Positions 42,901 to 51,100 of a DNA stretch of 64,000 bases are shown in pieces. Made by a program: the position numbers and the translations under genes. Origin of the DNA: Microglena sp. YARC (taxonomy: Eukaryota; Chlorophyta; Chlorophyceae; Chlamydomonadales; Chlamydomonadaceae); the NCBI GenBank assembly GCA_022414725.1, contig CM039465.1, forward strand, positions 46,572,495-46,636,494, written 5' to 3'. The notes under the pieces are model-generated. The model was not told where the DNA came from, searched no databases, and saw nothing but the letters and a program-made list of their open reading frames with translations. How positions within the stretch are numbered: position 1 is the stretch's first letter; the number at the start of each line of letters is the position of its first letter.

Positions 42901-45132
42901 ATCTTCAACCGGCTGGCTGTTGGCACGTTTGTGGACTACATCAACTTGCCGTGCGAATCATCCATCATCGTTCGATCGTCGGCGTACTCCCAGGTATGCC
43001 CCGCCACACACACATCCTATAATTATTATTATTATTATTGCAGTACCACCCCCACCCCCATCAACAGTGCCACCATTACCCCCACCATCTCTATCATGCA
43101 ATGCCACCTTCAACGTCACTACCACCACCAGTACCACCGCTGCACACTCATCCTATTTCTCTCCATCACACACACCACACCCTCCCCCTACTCCATCCCT
43201 CTTTTCCCCCACTGGCTGTCTCTCTGTCTGTCTCTCTCTCTCTCTGTGTCTCTCTCACTCACCTCCCCCACCCCCTCTTTCCCCACACTTCCGCAGTCAT
43301 TCACCCCCTCTTTCCCCACACTCACTCACCTCCCTCAACCTTTATTTCCCCACACTCCCGCAGTCATTCGCCCCCTCTTTCCCCACACTCACTCATCTCC
43401 CTCAACCCCTCTTTCCCCACACTCCCGCAGTCATTCACCCCCTCTTTCCCCACACTCACTCACCTCCCTCAACCCCTCTTTCCCCACACTCCCGCAGTCA
43501 TTCACCAAGAGCAACACCGAGCAGCTGAAGTGCCTCGCAGGCCCCCCTTCCCCCCCAGTGCCTCCCTCCAACCAGCCCCGTCCCCCGCCAGACCCCTCCA
43601 TGTTCAATCCCCCGCCCATTGCTGTGGCCCCCTCCCCCTCCAACCCGCCCCCTGCCCCCCTCCTCCCCCGTTGATCTTCCCACCCAACTTCTTCTCTCCT
43701 CGGCCTCCACCTGCATCGCCTTCACCTCCTCCACTCAACCCTGTCCTCCCCTCCGCCCCTCCTCCTAGAACTATCCGCCCCCCGCCCCTAAACCCTCCCC
43801 CTTACACGCCCTACACCCCTACGAACCCGTTTCCCCCCGTACACCTCCTCCCCAGAGCCCAGTCAATCTACGCAGGCCTCCTCCCCCACCCCCGCCCCTT
43901 TTTGTCCGGTTCCCCCCTCCTCCCCCTCCTAGCCCCCCCTTCCCTGCCATCTCTCCATCCCCCCCTCCCCCACCACGCCCCCCTTCTCCCCCACCCCCTC
44001 GTCCACCCCCTCCCCCAGTCATCAACCCCCCGCCTCCCGTCCTCAGCCCCCCTCCTGCCTTTCTACCCCCGCCTCCATTGACCCTACCACCCGTCCGTAC
44101 CCCGCCAGCTGTTGCCACTGCATCGCCACCTCCCCCTCAATTCCTACAGCTCCGAACTGTCACCACCTCCGTCACCACCATCCGCGTGGCCCCATTCAAT
44201 CAAGTGGACTGTAGCAGTATGCGCTTCATCTGCGAATCGGTTCTGGTGGCTGTGCCACCCATCTCTCCCTTCTCCACCCCCGGCTGTGCTATAGATGTAC
44301 CCCCAAACACAGGTAAGACTCCAAAGAATGTGGTGGTGGTGGCTGTAGTGGTGGGGATGAAAGTAGCGGTGGTGATGATGGTAGTGGCGGTGACATACTT
44401 GGCAGAACACTGCCATTCAATGATGCATACTTGCATTCAATGACTAGCGGGGGGCGTCCCCCCCCCCTCCCACCCCACCCCCAGGCCTGCTATAATTACA
44501 CCAAAGCCAGCTATTCAATGACGTAGGCTATCATTCATTGTTGATGTACACCCCTATACAATAATGTACACTGCCATTCAATGATGGCGCCCCCCCCCCC
44601 CCTGCGTTGCTATAAAGACACCGTAACATGCTATGCTTATGCCTTGCTCAAACAACTCATTTTTTTGTGCCAAGGTTAATAGATTGTCACAAGGAATCTG
44701 AATGTGTACAGAAAAAAAAGTTGACGGCTTCCTGATGTGTAAAACTGTGATTTTTGAAAACACGTGTTTTTGGTCAGAGGCAGATTCAAACTGCCGACCT
44801 CTGGTTTACCTTTTTGGCTGTATGGTCTAAGAGTGTTTCCAAATGGGTGTTTTCTGAACATTTACATATGTTTACGCGCACAACAGCATACGCAACTTAC
44901 CCCCTGTCTACTCCCCTATGCAGGCATAAAGTACACCATCATCTTCAACACTGTCGAGGACACGCAGCTCTACCTGCAGCGCCTGGCCACCCCCACACTG
45001 GCAAGGGCAATAACAGGTTCCTTGGCCCTGCCTTGCGATGTGTCCACCATCAACTTTGTGGCTGGTGGATCAGGGAGCTCATCATACAGTGCCGCAAACC
45101 TGTCCGCCCTGAATTGTACAGCCCAGGGCTGA
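24862..45132 (+). CDS. Secreted modular extracellular-matrix protein with proline-rich rods (pherophorin-like), 10 exons
   Basis: Exons: 24862-25062, 26390-26566, 27582-27745, 29551-29617, 37686-37826, 40129-40237, 41385-41816, 42383-42993, 43498-44312 and 44924-45132. The protein has a signal peptide (hydrophobic stretch at about residues 17-36), a Cys-containing N-terminal region of about 250 residues, then three related modules of about 100 residues separated by proline-rich rods. Each module ends in a pattern like L-x-L-P-C-x-S-x-I-x-V...L-x-C (KLELPCGSVIDV, YINLPCESSIIV, SLALPCDVSTIN). N-glycosylation sequons occur (LNVS, ANIS, LNCT). This layout is typical of volvocine cell-wall and matrix glycoproteins, but the modules do not match the pherophorin domain closely enough to name it. 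Junctions agree in phase except at exon 6, and frame breaks fall in the C-rich rods. Confidence 0.85.
25595..25703. mobile_element. ATCATATGAT-rich MITE, truncated copy
   Basis: The reverse complement matches 39432-39530 over about 100 bp, including TAAATGGTAACTT and CCAAAGGC(A/G)AGTAT. The 3' terminal repeat is missing. It lies in intron 1 of the matrix gene. Confidence 0.75.
25980..26380. repeat. CCACC/CACTCC-rich low-complexity intron
   Basis: C-rich repeats of CACCCTCACTCCA and CCACCACCACTCCACC with C-runs at 26119-26142 and 26297-26312. No gene is seen. Confidence 0.85.
26390..26566 (+). CDS. Matrix protein exon 2
   Basis: 59 codons, acceptor TACCCCAG|AAC and donor GGGAAT|GTGAGT, both phase 0. 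It encodes NIPTADNFYQDSSYCSLPDI and ends in WSRNVLQLQLFGAGN. Two copies of its last 60 nt plus donor follow at about 26696 and 26862. Confidence 0.85.
26690..26930 (+). pseudogene. Two copies of the exon-2 3' end of the matrix gene
   Basis: Copies at about 26696-26753 (donor changed to GGGAGT) and 26862-26921 (donor GTGAGT kept) repeat GCAGCAGGGTGGAGCAGAAA and the following bases up to GGGAAT. They are open in the same frame but have no separate acceptor. Confidence 0.85.
27030..27540. repeat. CA-rich repeats (AAACACAC) of intron 2
   Basis: Irregular repeats of AAACACACAAACACACAC and CTAAAACACACACTAACAC. A copy of the exon-3 acceptor-proximal intron lies at 27321-27361. Confidence 0.85.
27582..27745 (+). 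CDS. Matrix protein exon 3
   Basis: 164 nt, acceptor CTCTCCAG|GCT and donor GATGCA|GTGAGT, leaving phase 2. It encodes GDAYVYFTYDRKLYITMSYA and ends in GLWNDRLSAM. The intron tail before it is copied at 27321-27361. Confidence 0.88.
27833..27911. repeat. TA dinucleotide microsatellite
   Basis: About 75 bp of TATATA with one AT/TA phase switch. Confidence 0.95.
28190..29515. repeat. About 60-bp minisatellite CCAAGCAACCTCGAATACAA
   Basis: The unit CAAGCACC(A/C)AGCAACCACAAAACCACCA plus (T/G)ACCACCAAGCAACCTCGAA alternates two forms (CATACCACC, CAGGCAACC). It starts with diverged exon-4 remnants (CACATTGACCATTATGTAAT) and ends 35 bp before the true exon-4 acceptor. Long open frames on both strands are by-products. 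Confidence 0.92.
29551..29617 (+). CDS. Matrix protein exon 4
   Basis: 67 nt, acceptor ATTGCAG|GTA and donor ACAAAG|GTATGG. It encodes YVNVVYTYGFFSCYTLAIDL and then TK. Diverged copies occur upstream at 27969-28025 and about 28150-28200. The intron start is the first unit of the minisatellite that follows. Confidence 0.82.
29618..36780. repeat. G-rich minisatellite, about 60 units of roughly 110-126 bp
   Basis: The unit contains AGAAGGAAGACGGATGTCGG, GTGATGAGGAAGAAGGAGGG and GATATGAAAGGTGATAAGAA. It begins at the donor of exon 4: AAAG|GTATGGGGGAGGG is the first, diverged unit, and later units carry AAAGGTGATAAGAATGG at the same place. Units up to about 33300 differ mostly in whole-unit variants, whereas from about 33400 to 36700 single-base indels are frequent. 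It fills intron 4. Confidence 0.93.
36860..37265. repeat. CCACCACCACAT-rich intron stretch
   Basis: Irregular repeats of CCACCACCACATAAGACA and CATCACCATTGCCACCACC between the minisatellite and the first exon-5 copy. No gene is seen. Confidence 0.8.
37686..37826 (+). CDS. Matrix protein exon 5
   Basis: 47 codons, acceptor CTTACAG|GTC and donor GTTTCG|GTGAGT, both phase 0. It encodes VCDARVGAVFNPSPNDPSVG and ends in VPGDTLWLNVS. Copies of its 5' end lie at about 37273 and 37559, and copies of its 3' end with donor at about 38112 and 38279. Confidence 0.88.
38330..38900. repeat. GGTGGT-rich repeat of about 66 bp in intron 5
   Basis: The unit GAACAATT(T/C)GGTGGTGGTGG, then GATGATGATGGTAGTGG and TAATATTGGTGG, repeats about eight times, increasingly diverged towards 38900. 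It follows the second copy of the exon-5 donor. Confidence 0.85.
39025..40128 (+). pseudogene. Seven copies of the exon-6 acceptor and 5' end
   Basis: GCAGGTTAAGC(T/C)(G/A)GCCAGC followed by TTCACCAACAA recurs at about 39033, 39104, 39175, 39714, 39808, 39912 and 40016 before the true exon at 40129. The last copies are spaced 94-113 bp. Several keep a usable AG. They depart from the exon after ACCAACAAC and enter TACCACCATCACCATGCAAT. Confidence 0.88.
39400..39577. mobile_element. ATCATATGAT-rich MITE, complete copy
   Basis: Imperfect terminal inverted repeats GGGATCGGAAAATCGTATGA and (reverse complement of the right end) GGGATAGGCAATATGATAT are each bordered by TA, as in Tc1/mariner-type insertions. 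The interior is full of ATATCATATGATATC palindromes. It has no coding capacity. Confidence 0.65.
40129..40237 (+). CDS. Matrix protein exon 6 (frame change inside)
   Basis: Acceptor ATTGCAG|GTT and donor CCCACA|GTAAGT. In phase with exon 5 it reads VKLASFTNKGLPCSTG. In phase with exon 7 the 3' half reads CSFNSSQIYPYQLLQTTPT. The two frames differ by one base, so there is an indel between about 40180 and 40200, or a junction is misplaced. The 5' end is copied seven times upstream, and the 3' end with donor is copied at about 40610-40645. Confidence 0.65.
40388..40600. mobile_element. Dispersed repeat, copy 2
   Basis: GGGAAGCAGGAGCCCCCCTT, CCTTACTGGCACCCGGCCCT and CAAGACTCTCCGCGAATTCC parallel the copies at 22925 and 47540. 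It lies in intron 6, and 40640-41384 is CCCCAACCCCAACCCTCC-type low-complexity DNA with one copy of the exon-7 start at 41229-41270. Confidence 0.5.
41385..41816 (+). CDS. Matrix protein exon 7 (rod and module 1)
   Basis: 144 codons, acceptor TCTTCAG|GTC and donor AATAAG|GTACGT, both phase 0. It starts VIIGSIPIEVPTL, continues into a Pro/Ser-rich rod, and then has SNNTCTETVTDWIFLASNYQ and QIQYNFYTPTAGRQFVLSLD. Eight extra copies of its last bases and donor follow in a 49-bp array. Confidence 0.87.
41817..42215. repeat. 49-bp array of exon-7 donor copies
   Basis: Eight units repeat CTGGCCCAAGGAATAAG|GTACGTGCCCATTG (split here at the donor). GGCCCAAGG occurs at 41803 (true), 41851, 41900 and so on. 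Donors vary between GTACGT, GTTTGT and GTTCGT. Because 49 is not a multiple of three, use of a later donor would shift the frame. Confidence 0.92.
42383..42993 (+). CDS. Matrix protein exon 8 (module 1 end, rod, module 2)
   Basis: Acceptor CACGCAG|TGG and donor TCCCAG|GTATGC. It encodes IVTQKLELPCGSVIDVYGPA, a pure proline-rich rod (PPSPPPPRPPPPRPPP), then FIISYTYHITFNEPLLDTVR and VDYINLPCESSIIV. Its 611-nt length is one base short of a multiple of three although both borders are phase 0, so the frame breaks inside the C-runs (about 42560-42690). A short 5' copy lies at 42287. Confidence 0.82.
43290..43497. repeat. 67-bp array of exon-9 acceptor copies
   Basis: CCGCAGTCATTC recurs at 43291, 43358, 43425 and 43492 (true). 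The spacer is CCCCTCTTTCCCCACACTCA and similar, a long pyrimidine tract suited to a 3' splice site. Confidence 0.9.
43498..44312 (+). CDS. Matrix protein exon 9 (module 2 end, long rod, module 3)
   Basis: Acceptor TCCCGCAG|TCA and donor AACACAG|GTAAGA. It encodes SFTKSNTEQLKCL, a rod of about 200 residues spread over three frames, then TVTTSVTTIRVAPFNQVDCS and PGCAIDVPPNT. At least two single-base frame changes fall in C-rich tracts. Three copies of its acceptor precede it in a 67-bp array (43290-43495). Confidence 0.75.
44320..44770. other. Intron 9, no gene
   Basis: GGTGGT-rich sequence, then repeated CATTCAATGA motifs with C-runs (44458-44470, 44590-44602). No coding or RNA gene is recognised. 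Confidence 0.6.
44771..44812 (-). ncRNA. tRNA 3'-half-like sequence
   Basis: The minus strand GAGGTCGGCAGTTTGAATCT, then GCC, forms a 5-bp T-arm (GGCAG/CTGCC) with a seven-base loop resembling a B box, followed by TCTGACC and A-rich sequence. No convincing D-arm is seen upstream, so it is probably a remnant of a tRNA-derived SINE. Confidence 0.4.
44924..45132 (+). CDS. Matrix protein exon 10 (terminal)
   Basis: Acceptor TATGCAG|GC. It encodes IKYTIIFNTVEDTQLYLQRL, then GSLALPCDVSTINFVAGG, and stops at TGA 45130-45132 after LSALNCTAQG. The leading GC completes the Gly codon opened in exon 9. Confidence 0.88.
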
Positions 45133-45464
45133 GCCCCATAATGGCATCACCCCACCACCACACACCACCACCATTTGCAAGTACACCACCACCACCATAC
45201 TAAGATGTTGTGGGGCCATCAGTTTGGCCAGAAGGCAGGCCAATGCACCAGGGTGTATCTTTTAGGCTTGAGGAAGGAGAGCTGAAAGAGGGGTATCTTC
45301 CCTCTAGCTTCCTTCTATCACCAGATGGCACAGTGGTGACTTTCATCCAGCTTCCACAAAATGAAGCTAGGCAAGACCATCTGAATATGATGGCATAGAA
45401 ACATAGAGAGGGCTTGACCCCCTCCACATTTCATTTGGGAGCTTATGCTAGGGAGGCGCCATCG

Positions 45465-45640
45465 CAAGGGATGACGTGTGATACGGTGCGCACGTGAAGC
45501 CGTGTGGGGCGGTCATGTGATATGGTACACTGTGCTCACGTGATGCCGTCCACTGCGGTCATGTGATATGGTACACTGTACGCACGTGATGCCGTGCACT
45601 AAGGTCATGTGATTCGGTACACTGTGCGAACTTGGTGCAA
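45465..45640. repeat. 46-bp tandem repeat, about four copies
   Basis: GGTCATGTGATATGGTACAC recurs at 45511, 45557 and 45603 with CACGTGATGCCGT between. Each unit contains CACGTGA. Confidence 0.85.
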
Positions 45641-46574
45641 TACAATCTGAGGCATGCCTTGTGCCACAAGCTACCCACGCAGTTACTGTTGCACCAAACA
45701 GACTGCCACTATTTGATTGATGCCTAAGCGTGCACGACCGAAGTGTTGTGACTCTAGTGATCTGTATACATGTTTCACTATTTATGGATCGCTAATAATA
45801 ATAAACATTATTCTTTCATTTAGCTTGGTATGCTTGGATGCCAAATTAGGCCGCTGGAATGTGCCCTGCACACTCTGCTGGTGGGACCAAAGCCACATTG
45901 TGGTACAGCTCAGTACTTACAACAACCTAGCAGCAGTTTTGTACTGCAGTGGGCCCGCCATCCAGCCAAAGGCCTAAGTCACTATACAGTGTGACATCAT
46001 TTTTATGCACCATAGGCAGCCCTAGCTGGCCCAGTGCACCAAACCATTATTTTAGTATTGACTCAGATGAGGGATGAAAAATCACAAACTGTGCAATTGA
46101 TGGGAGGTAGGCAGCCCTGTTTGGGCCCTGACTGCCCAATGACAAGCCACATCGCATTACGTGCTTTTGTCGATTGCCTTATAGAGGCCAACCTCTGCCA
46201 TCCTTTTGTGTCTAGAACAATAATCAGAGATTATTGGACACCTCGTTCGATCATGTGTCAGTGCTCCTTCCCAAGCCACGCATCGTGAGTGCTGTATAGG
46301 TTAAATTGATATGTTAAGACACTACCTCCTCCCTTGTAAAGCGGTGACTTGTTCGAAACTTGAATTGGGCTCCAGCATTTATGGCTGCGTGTTGTCATCG
46401 TGGCACGTTTGCTTGTCCTGCGGTGGGCTCTTTGGCTGAGTGTGCCCAGTGTCAGCCCGGGCAACGTAAATTTCCTGTGCTCATACAAGAATAATTGTTG
46501 CAAGGTGCTATACACCAGAACCAGGTGGCCCCACAGGATTCAACAGATATAGCTCATCAGAGCTTTTTATTTGT

Positions 46575-46625
46575 AAGCCCTTCCTGTCACAGTTGGGCAA
46601 GTCCCTTTAGCCTATTTGGCCTACC
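46575..46625. repeat. Dispersed short repeat shared with 16735
   Basis: TTGGGCAAGTCCCTTTAGCC with flanks (CCT.TCAC.G before, TA.TTGGCC after) matches 16728-16765 over about 40 bp. Confidence 0.6.
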
Positions 46626-47539
46626 CCTGGACTGTAACATCCATACAAACATACAGCGGTGACGGTACAGCTGGTGACCAGGTCAACAACAGGCAGGCTA
46701 TTACCCGCATATGGGTGGTATGTTGTATCGCCAAGCCCCAGCTGTCCTCTCTGGTTCTAGCCCCTGTACTTCAAATTATTAAGGATGGCACAGTTGTGGC
46801 CTTGTCCAGCATGAATGGTGACTGCAATGATGCCTTTGCTCAAGTCAACAACATGACGACCAGTGTTTCTCATCTTGGAATAACGTCATCTAAGAGGGCT
46901 CAATACTGAACACTACGAGTCCGTTACATTGCGGTCGCAATGCGACTTGAGGTTACCACACAGAAAATTTGAAATTGCCACCTGCCACCAACCTGGCAAT
47001 TACCACCTGGTTTTGAAATTGCCACCAACCACCACCCGGTTCACCACAGCCACAACCTGCGCGATACCTGAGCCAGAGGCCAGACAGCCGATTTTTTGTT
47101 TTAGGCTTCTGATGCCCAGGTGTGGCACCAGGCAGTCTGGAAATGTTTCCAGACCTGGGAGCGCGATGAGCTAAATAACCTGGAAACGTTTTAAACTGGG
47201 CTTGCGTGCTATATTATGCTTATGCACAATGCTGCACATTAGTTATCAAATATTTCCAACCTATGAAGGATCTAGGATTCATTCCTGTTCTCATATTATA
47301 ACTTCGAGCAACCTCAACAGGCTTCAGTTACGTTTTCTCATAGAGCATTTTCCTGTCTTCGGTATAAATGAACCCGGCATGAAACAAGCAAGCCCTACCC
47401 TATTCAATTTTTTCTAGTATCGAGCGTGGTAACTTTTCAACAATTGCAGTTGGGAAGCGACTAGCAAGGTACGAGGCTTTTCATTGGTTGCGGCGGGGTA
47501 GCTTTTCACCTACATCAGGAAGGGAGCATGATAGCTTAT

Positions 47540-47705
47540 TGGCGGAGCCCCCTCTTCAAGGAGGCGGGAACCCCCAGTGTTACCCCGTTGTCCGTTTGTC
47601 CGGGGACCAAGATGAGGCCTGGCATGTCAGCCAACGGCCTCGTAACTAACTCGCTTCCGTTGCCACCTGTCACTCTGTCGCAGACACTCGCTGCCAATTT
47701 TTATA
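47540..47705. mobile_element. Dispersed repeat, copy 3
   Basis: GCGGAGCCCCCTCTTCAAGG, GTTACCCCGTTGTCCG and GACACTCGCTGCCAATTTTT parallel the copies at 22925 and 40388. Confidence 0.5.
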
Positions 47706-47740
47706 ACATAAAAAATAGAACATAGAAAGCATAGAACTTG

Positions 47741-48178
47741 TCATTCACCAGGTTCACCAATTCTTGCCCTGCGTCTTACTTGAATATTCTTAATTGGATG
47801 GATCATCCTGGATTTCTTTCTGTTCCTAACAAACATGGTGGTAATAACAGCTGCTACAAGCACAACAGTGCCACCTATGCCAGCACCTAGTGCGACTGCC
47901 AGAAAACTGCCGTCACCACCACTCCCTTTGTCCTCCACTCCAATAGGGTCGTCCCTAGCAGGATGAGAGGAGGGGGGAGGGGGCAAAGCATCAACTGTCA
48001 AAGTCACGGGTGTGGAAGTGGTCACCTTGACACCTTTGACGCCAAAGTTGGATGCAAAAGATGAGACCGACATGCTTGTGGTAGATGCCTGCTTGATGGA
48101 ATCGATAATACTAGCGCTAGCCTGCTCACCTACGAGGGGTACAATAGTGCTGGATGGTCTTAGACACGGACTGTGGAC
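47741..48178 (-). CDS. RCC1-repeat surface protein, last exon (membrane helix and tail)
   Basis: Acceptor CCTGATCAG|GTC, 145 codons and TGA. Residues 92-117 form one membrane helix (FLAVALGAGIGGTVVLVAAV...), followed by the basic stop-transfer RNRKKS and a 28-residue basic tail, so the protein is type I with a short cytosolic end. The part before it (SIIDSIKQAS...GVKGVKVTTS) resembles the valine-rich membrane-proximal domains of algal surface proteins. Confidence 0.8.
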   Translation of the reverse strand, partial: VHSPCLRPSSTIVPLVGEQASASIIDSIKQASTTSMSVSSFASNFGVKGVKVTTSTPVTLTVDALPPPPSSHPARDDPIGVEDKGSGGDGSFLAVALGAGIGGTVVLVAAVITTMFVRNRKKSRMIHPIKNIQVRRRARIGEPGE

Positions 48179-51100
48179 CTGATCAGGAATGTTTTGAAGG
48201 AAAACAAACATCATCATGTATATGCATCACCATGGTGCTTCTAGCAGCCTGTGGGGTGCTACTAGCAGTTGGCTGGCTCCCCAAATCACCCTGAAAAGAA
48301 TCTAGCATATATAGGACCCCCCAAATACAGAGGTCCGCGACACTAAAACACTATATACCTGCATGCATGGAACAGCCTAGCATGAACTAGCCTGTCTGTT
48401 TCTCATTGTTGTTTTTACTTCATGTAACTGGGCTAATAATCATACAGCATTACATATAGAATTACCGTATACCAATATGGTTAACAAAACTGCATGCAAG
48501 GGGCTAACAACAACAACAGAGGTGATTCCCCTCAGGATCAGCAGGCTGGTGACAAGTGGTGAACTGGTGATGATTGCTAATTCATGGTTTTTCGACACCT
48601 TTTTATTCTGCTTGAAAGGGTGCTTTCTGGGTGGAAAGGGCACTTTAATAGGTCCAAAAAGGGTGCCGAAGACCCCCCACACTTGCAGTGAGATGAGTGC
48701 ACGCACCTGTGGGCAGGTTGATAGAGCCCGCGGTAGTCACACTGGAGCTGGACTGCAGCAGGCTTCGGCGGGGGCGGCAGGCAGCTACAACGGAGATAAC
48801 ATCTACATCGCCATTCTTGATGGGAGTGTTGGGGTTTGAGGTGTTACAGTCAGAGGCAACCTGTCCAAAGAGAACACAAAGGTTGATTGGGGCGGGGCAG
48901 AAGGGGCTGGAGGTGTTGGAGTCAGCGGCAACCTGGCCAAATTGTTTTGCAATATACAAATTGACAGATGCTTCTTAGATATATGAACATACATATACAT
49001 ACATACTTGAAGTGAAGGGCAATGCGACCCAGCCCTTCTCACCTGGTCCTGGAAAGCCAAGGTGAAATAAGTGGGGTCTGCAGCAATCGCAGAGCAAGCC
49101 TCAGGAGAGACAGTCAAGGCGACATTTGTGGGAATGGAATCAAACTCCTCATTGAGCAACCGGGTGGTGGTGCTGATAGTGGGATTGGGTCCGGAGCCGT
49201 AGGGCTGTGCTGGGGGCTTTGGAGGGAAGGGGGGAACAGGAGAGCGAGGAGGAGATGAGGGGGGCTTTGAGGGAGAGGGGGTGAAGACGTGCTTGGAGGA
49301 GGCTGGGGAGTAGGGGTGCTTTGAGGAAGAGGTGGTGGAGATGAGCTTTGGGGCTTTGAGGGAGGAGGGGGGCTTGGGGGCAGAGAGAAAGGAGGTGCAC
49401 TTGGAGATGGAGAGGAAAGGAGAGGGGCCTAGAGACGAAGGGATGGAGAGGAGCTTGGAGGCGGTGATGAAGGAGGGAAGCTTTGGGCCAGAGAGGAAAG
49501 GAGGGGGGCTTTGGGGCAGAGAGGAAGGAGGGGCACTTCGAGATGGAGAGGAAGGAGAGGGACCTGGAGATGAAGAGGATGAAGAGGAGCTTGGAGGCGG
49601 TGATGAAGGAGGGGGGCTTTGGGGCAGAGATGAAGGAGAGGGGACTGGAGATGAAGAGGAGCTTGGAGGCGGTGATGAGGAAGGAGGGGAGCTTGGGGGC
49701 AGAGAGGAAGTAGGGGGGCTTTGGGGCAGAGAGGGAGGAGAGGGGCTTGGAGATAAAGAGGACGGAGAGGAGCTTGGAGGCGGTGAGGAAGGAGGGGAGG
49801 TTGGGGGCAAGGAAGGAGGAGCGCTTGGTGATGGAATGGAAGCTGGGGAGGTTGGGGGCAAGGAAGGAGGAGCGCTTGGAGATGGAGATGAAGCAGGGGA
49901 GCCTGGGGGCAAGGAAGGAGGAGCGCTTGGAGATGGAGATGAAGCAGGGGAGCCTGGGGGCAAGGAAGGAGGAGCGCTTGGAGATGGAGATGAAGCAGGG
50001 GAGGTTGGGGGCAAGGAAGGAGGAGCGCTTGGAGATGGAGATGAGCAGGGGAGGTTTGGGGGCAAGGAAGGAGGAGCGCTTGGAGATGGAGATGAAGCAG
50101 GGGAGGTTGGGGGCAAGGAAGGAGGAGCGCTTGGTGATGGAGATGAAGCAGGGGAGGTTGGGGGCAAGGAAGGAGGAGCGCTTGGAGATTGAATGGAAGC
50201 AGGGGAGCTTGGGGGCAAGGAAGGAGGAGCGCTTGGAGATGGAGATTGAAGCAGGGGAGGTTAGGGGGCAAGGAAGTAGGAGCGCTTGGTGATGGAGAGA
50301 TGAAGCAGGGGAGGTTTGGGGGCAAGGAAGGAGGATGCGCTTGGAGATGGAATGGAAGCAGGGGAGCCTGGGGGCATAGGAAGGAGGAGCGCTTGGAGAT
50401 GCGAGATGAAAGCAGGGGAGGTGGGGGCACAGGAAACATGAGGAGCGCTCTGGAGATTGAATGGAATCAGGGGAAGGTTGGGGCAAGGAAGTAGGAGCGC
50501 TTGGAGATGGAATGGAAGCAGGGGATGGTTGGGGCAAGGAAGTAGGAGCGCTTGGAGATGGAGATGAAGCAGGGGAGGTTGGGGGCAAGAAAGGAGGAGC
50601 GCTTGGAGATGGAGATGAAGCAGGGGAGCCTGGGGCAAGGAATGGACGAGCGCTTGGGAGATGGAGATATAGCAGGGGAGGTTGGGGGCAAGGAAGGAGG
50701 AGCGCTTGGAGATTGAATGGAAGCAGGGGAGGTTGGGGGCAAGGAAGTAGGAGCGCTTGGAGATGGAATGGAAAGCAGGGGAGGCTGGGGGCAAGGAGGT
50801 AGGAGCGCTTGGGAGATGGAGATGAAGCAGGGGAGGTTGGGGGCAAGGAAGGAGGAGCGCTTGGAGATTGAATGGAAGCAGGGGAGGTTGGGGGCAAGGA
50901 AGTAGGAGCGCTTGGAGATGGAGATGAAGCAGGGGAGGTTGGGGGCAAAGAGGGAGGGGTGTTGGTGGAGGGAGCAGGAAGTACAGATGGAGATGGAGGT
51001 GGAGGTGGAGGCGTCGATGGAAATGGAGGCGGAGGAGGTTGAGGAGATGGAGGCAGAGGCGGTGAAGGAGGTAAAAGTGGTGATGGAGGCGGAGGCGAAG

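Larger units (their letters stand above)
45133..47740. other. Convergent intergenic region, no convincing gene
   Basis: It lies between the stop codons of the matrix gene (plus) and the RCC1-repeat gene (minus). Short open frames (for example 45717-45977 and 46616-46909) lack start context, splice partners or recognisable domains. It holds a 46-bp repeat and dispersed repeats. Confidence 0.6.

Noticed and set aside
45717..46909. Extra exons of the matrix gene beyond its stop
   Set aside because: Frames at 45717-45977 and 46616-46909 have no matching splice phase, and exon 10 ends in a normal stop after the third module.
49332..50905. Plus-strand frames rich in GGKEGGALGDG or LGARKEERLEME
   Set aside because: Antisense shadow of the proline-rich rods, whose minus frame continues into RCC1-like and membrane-proximal parts.
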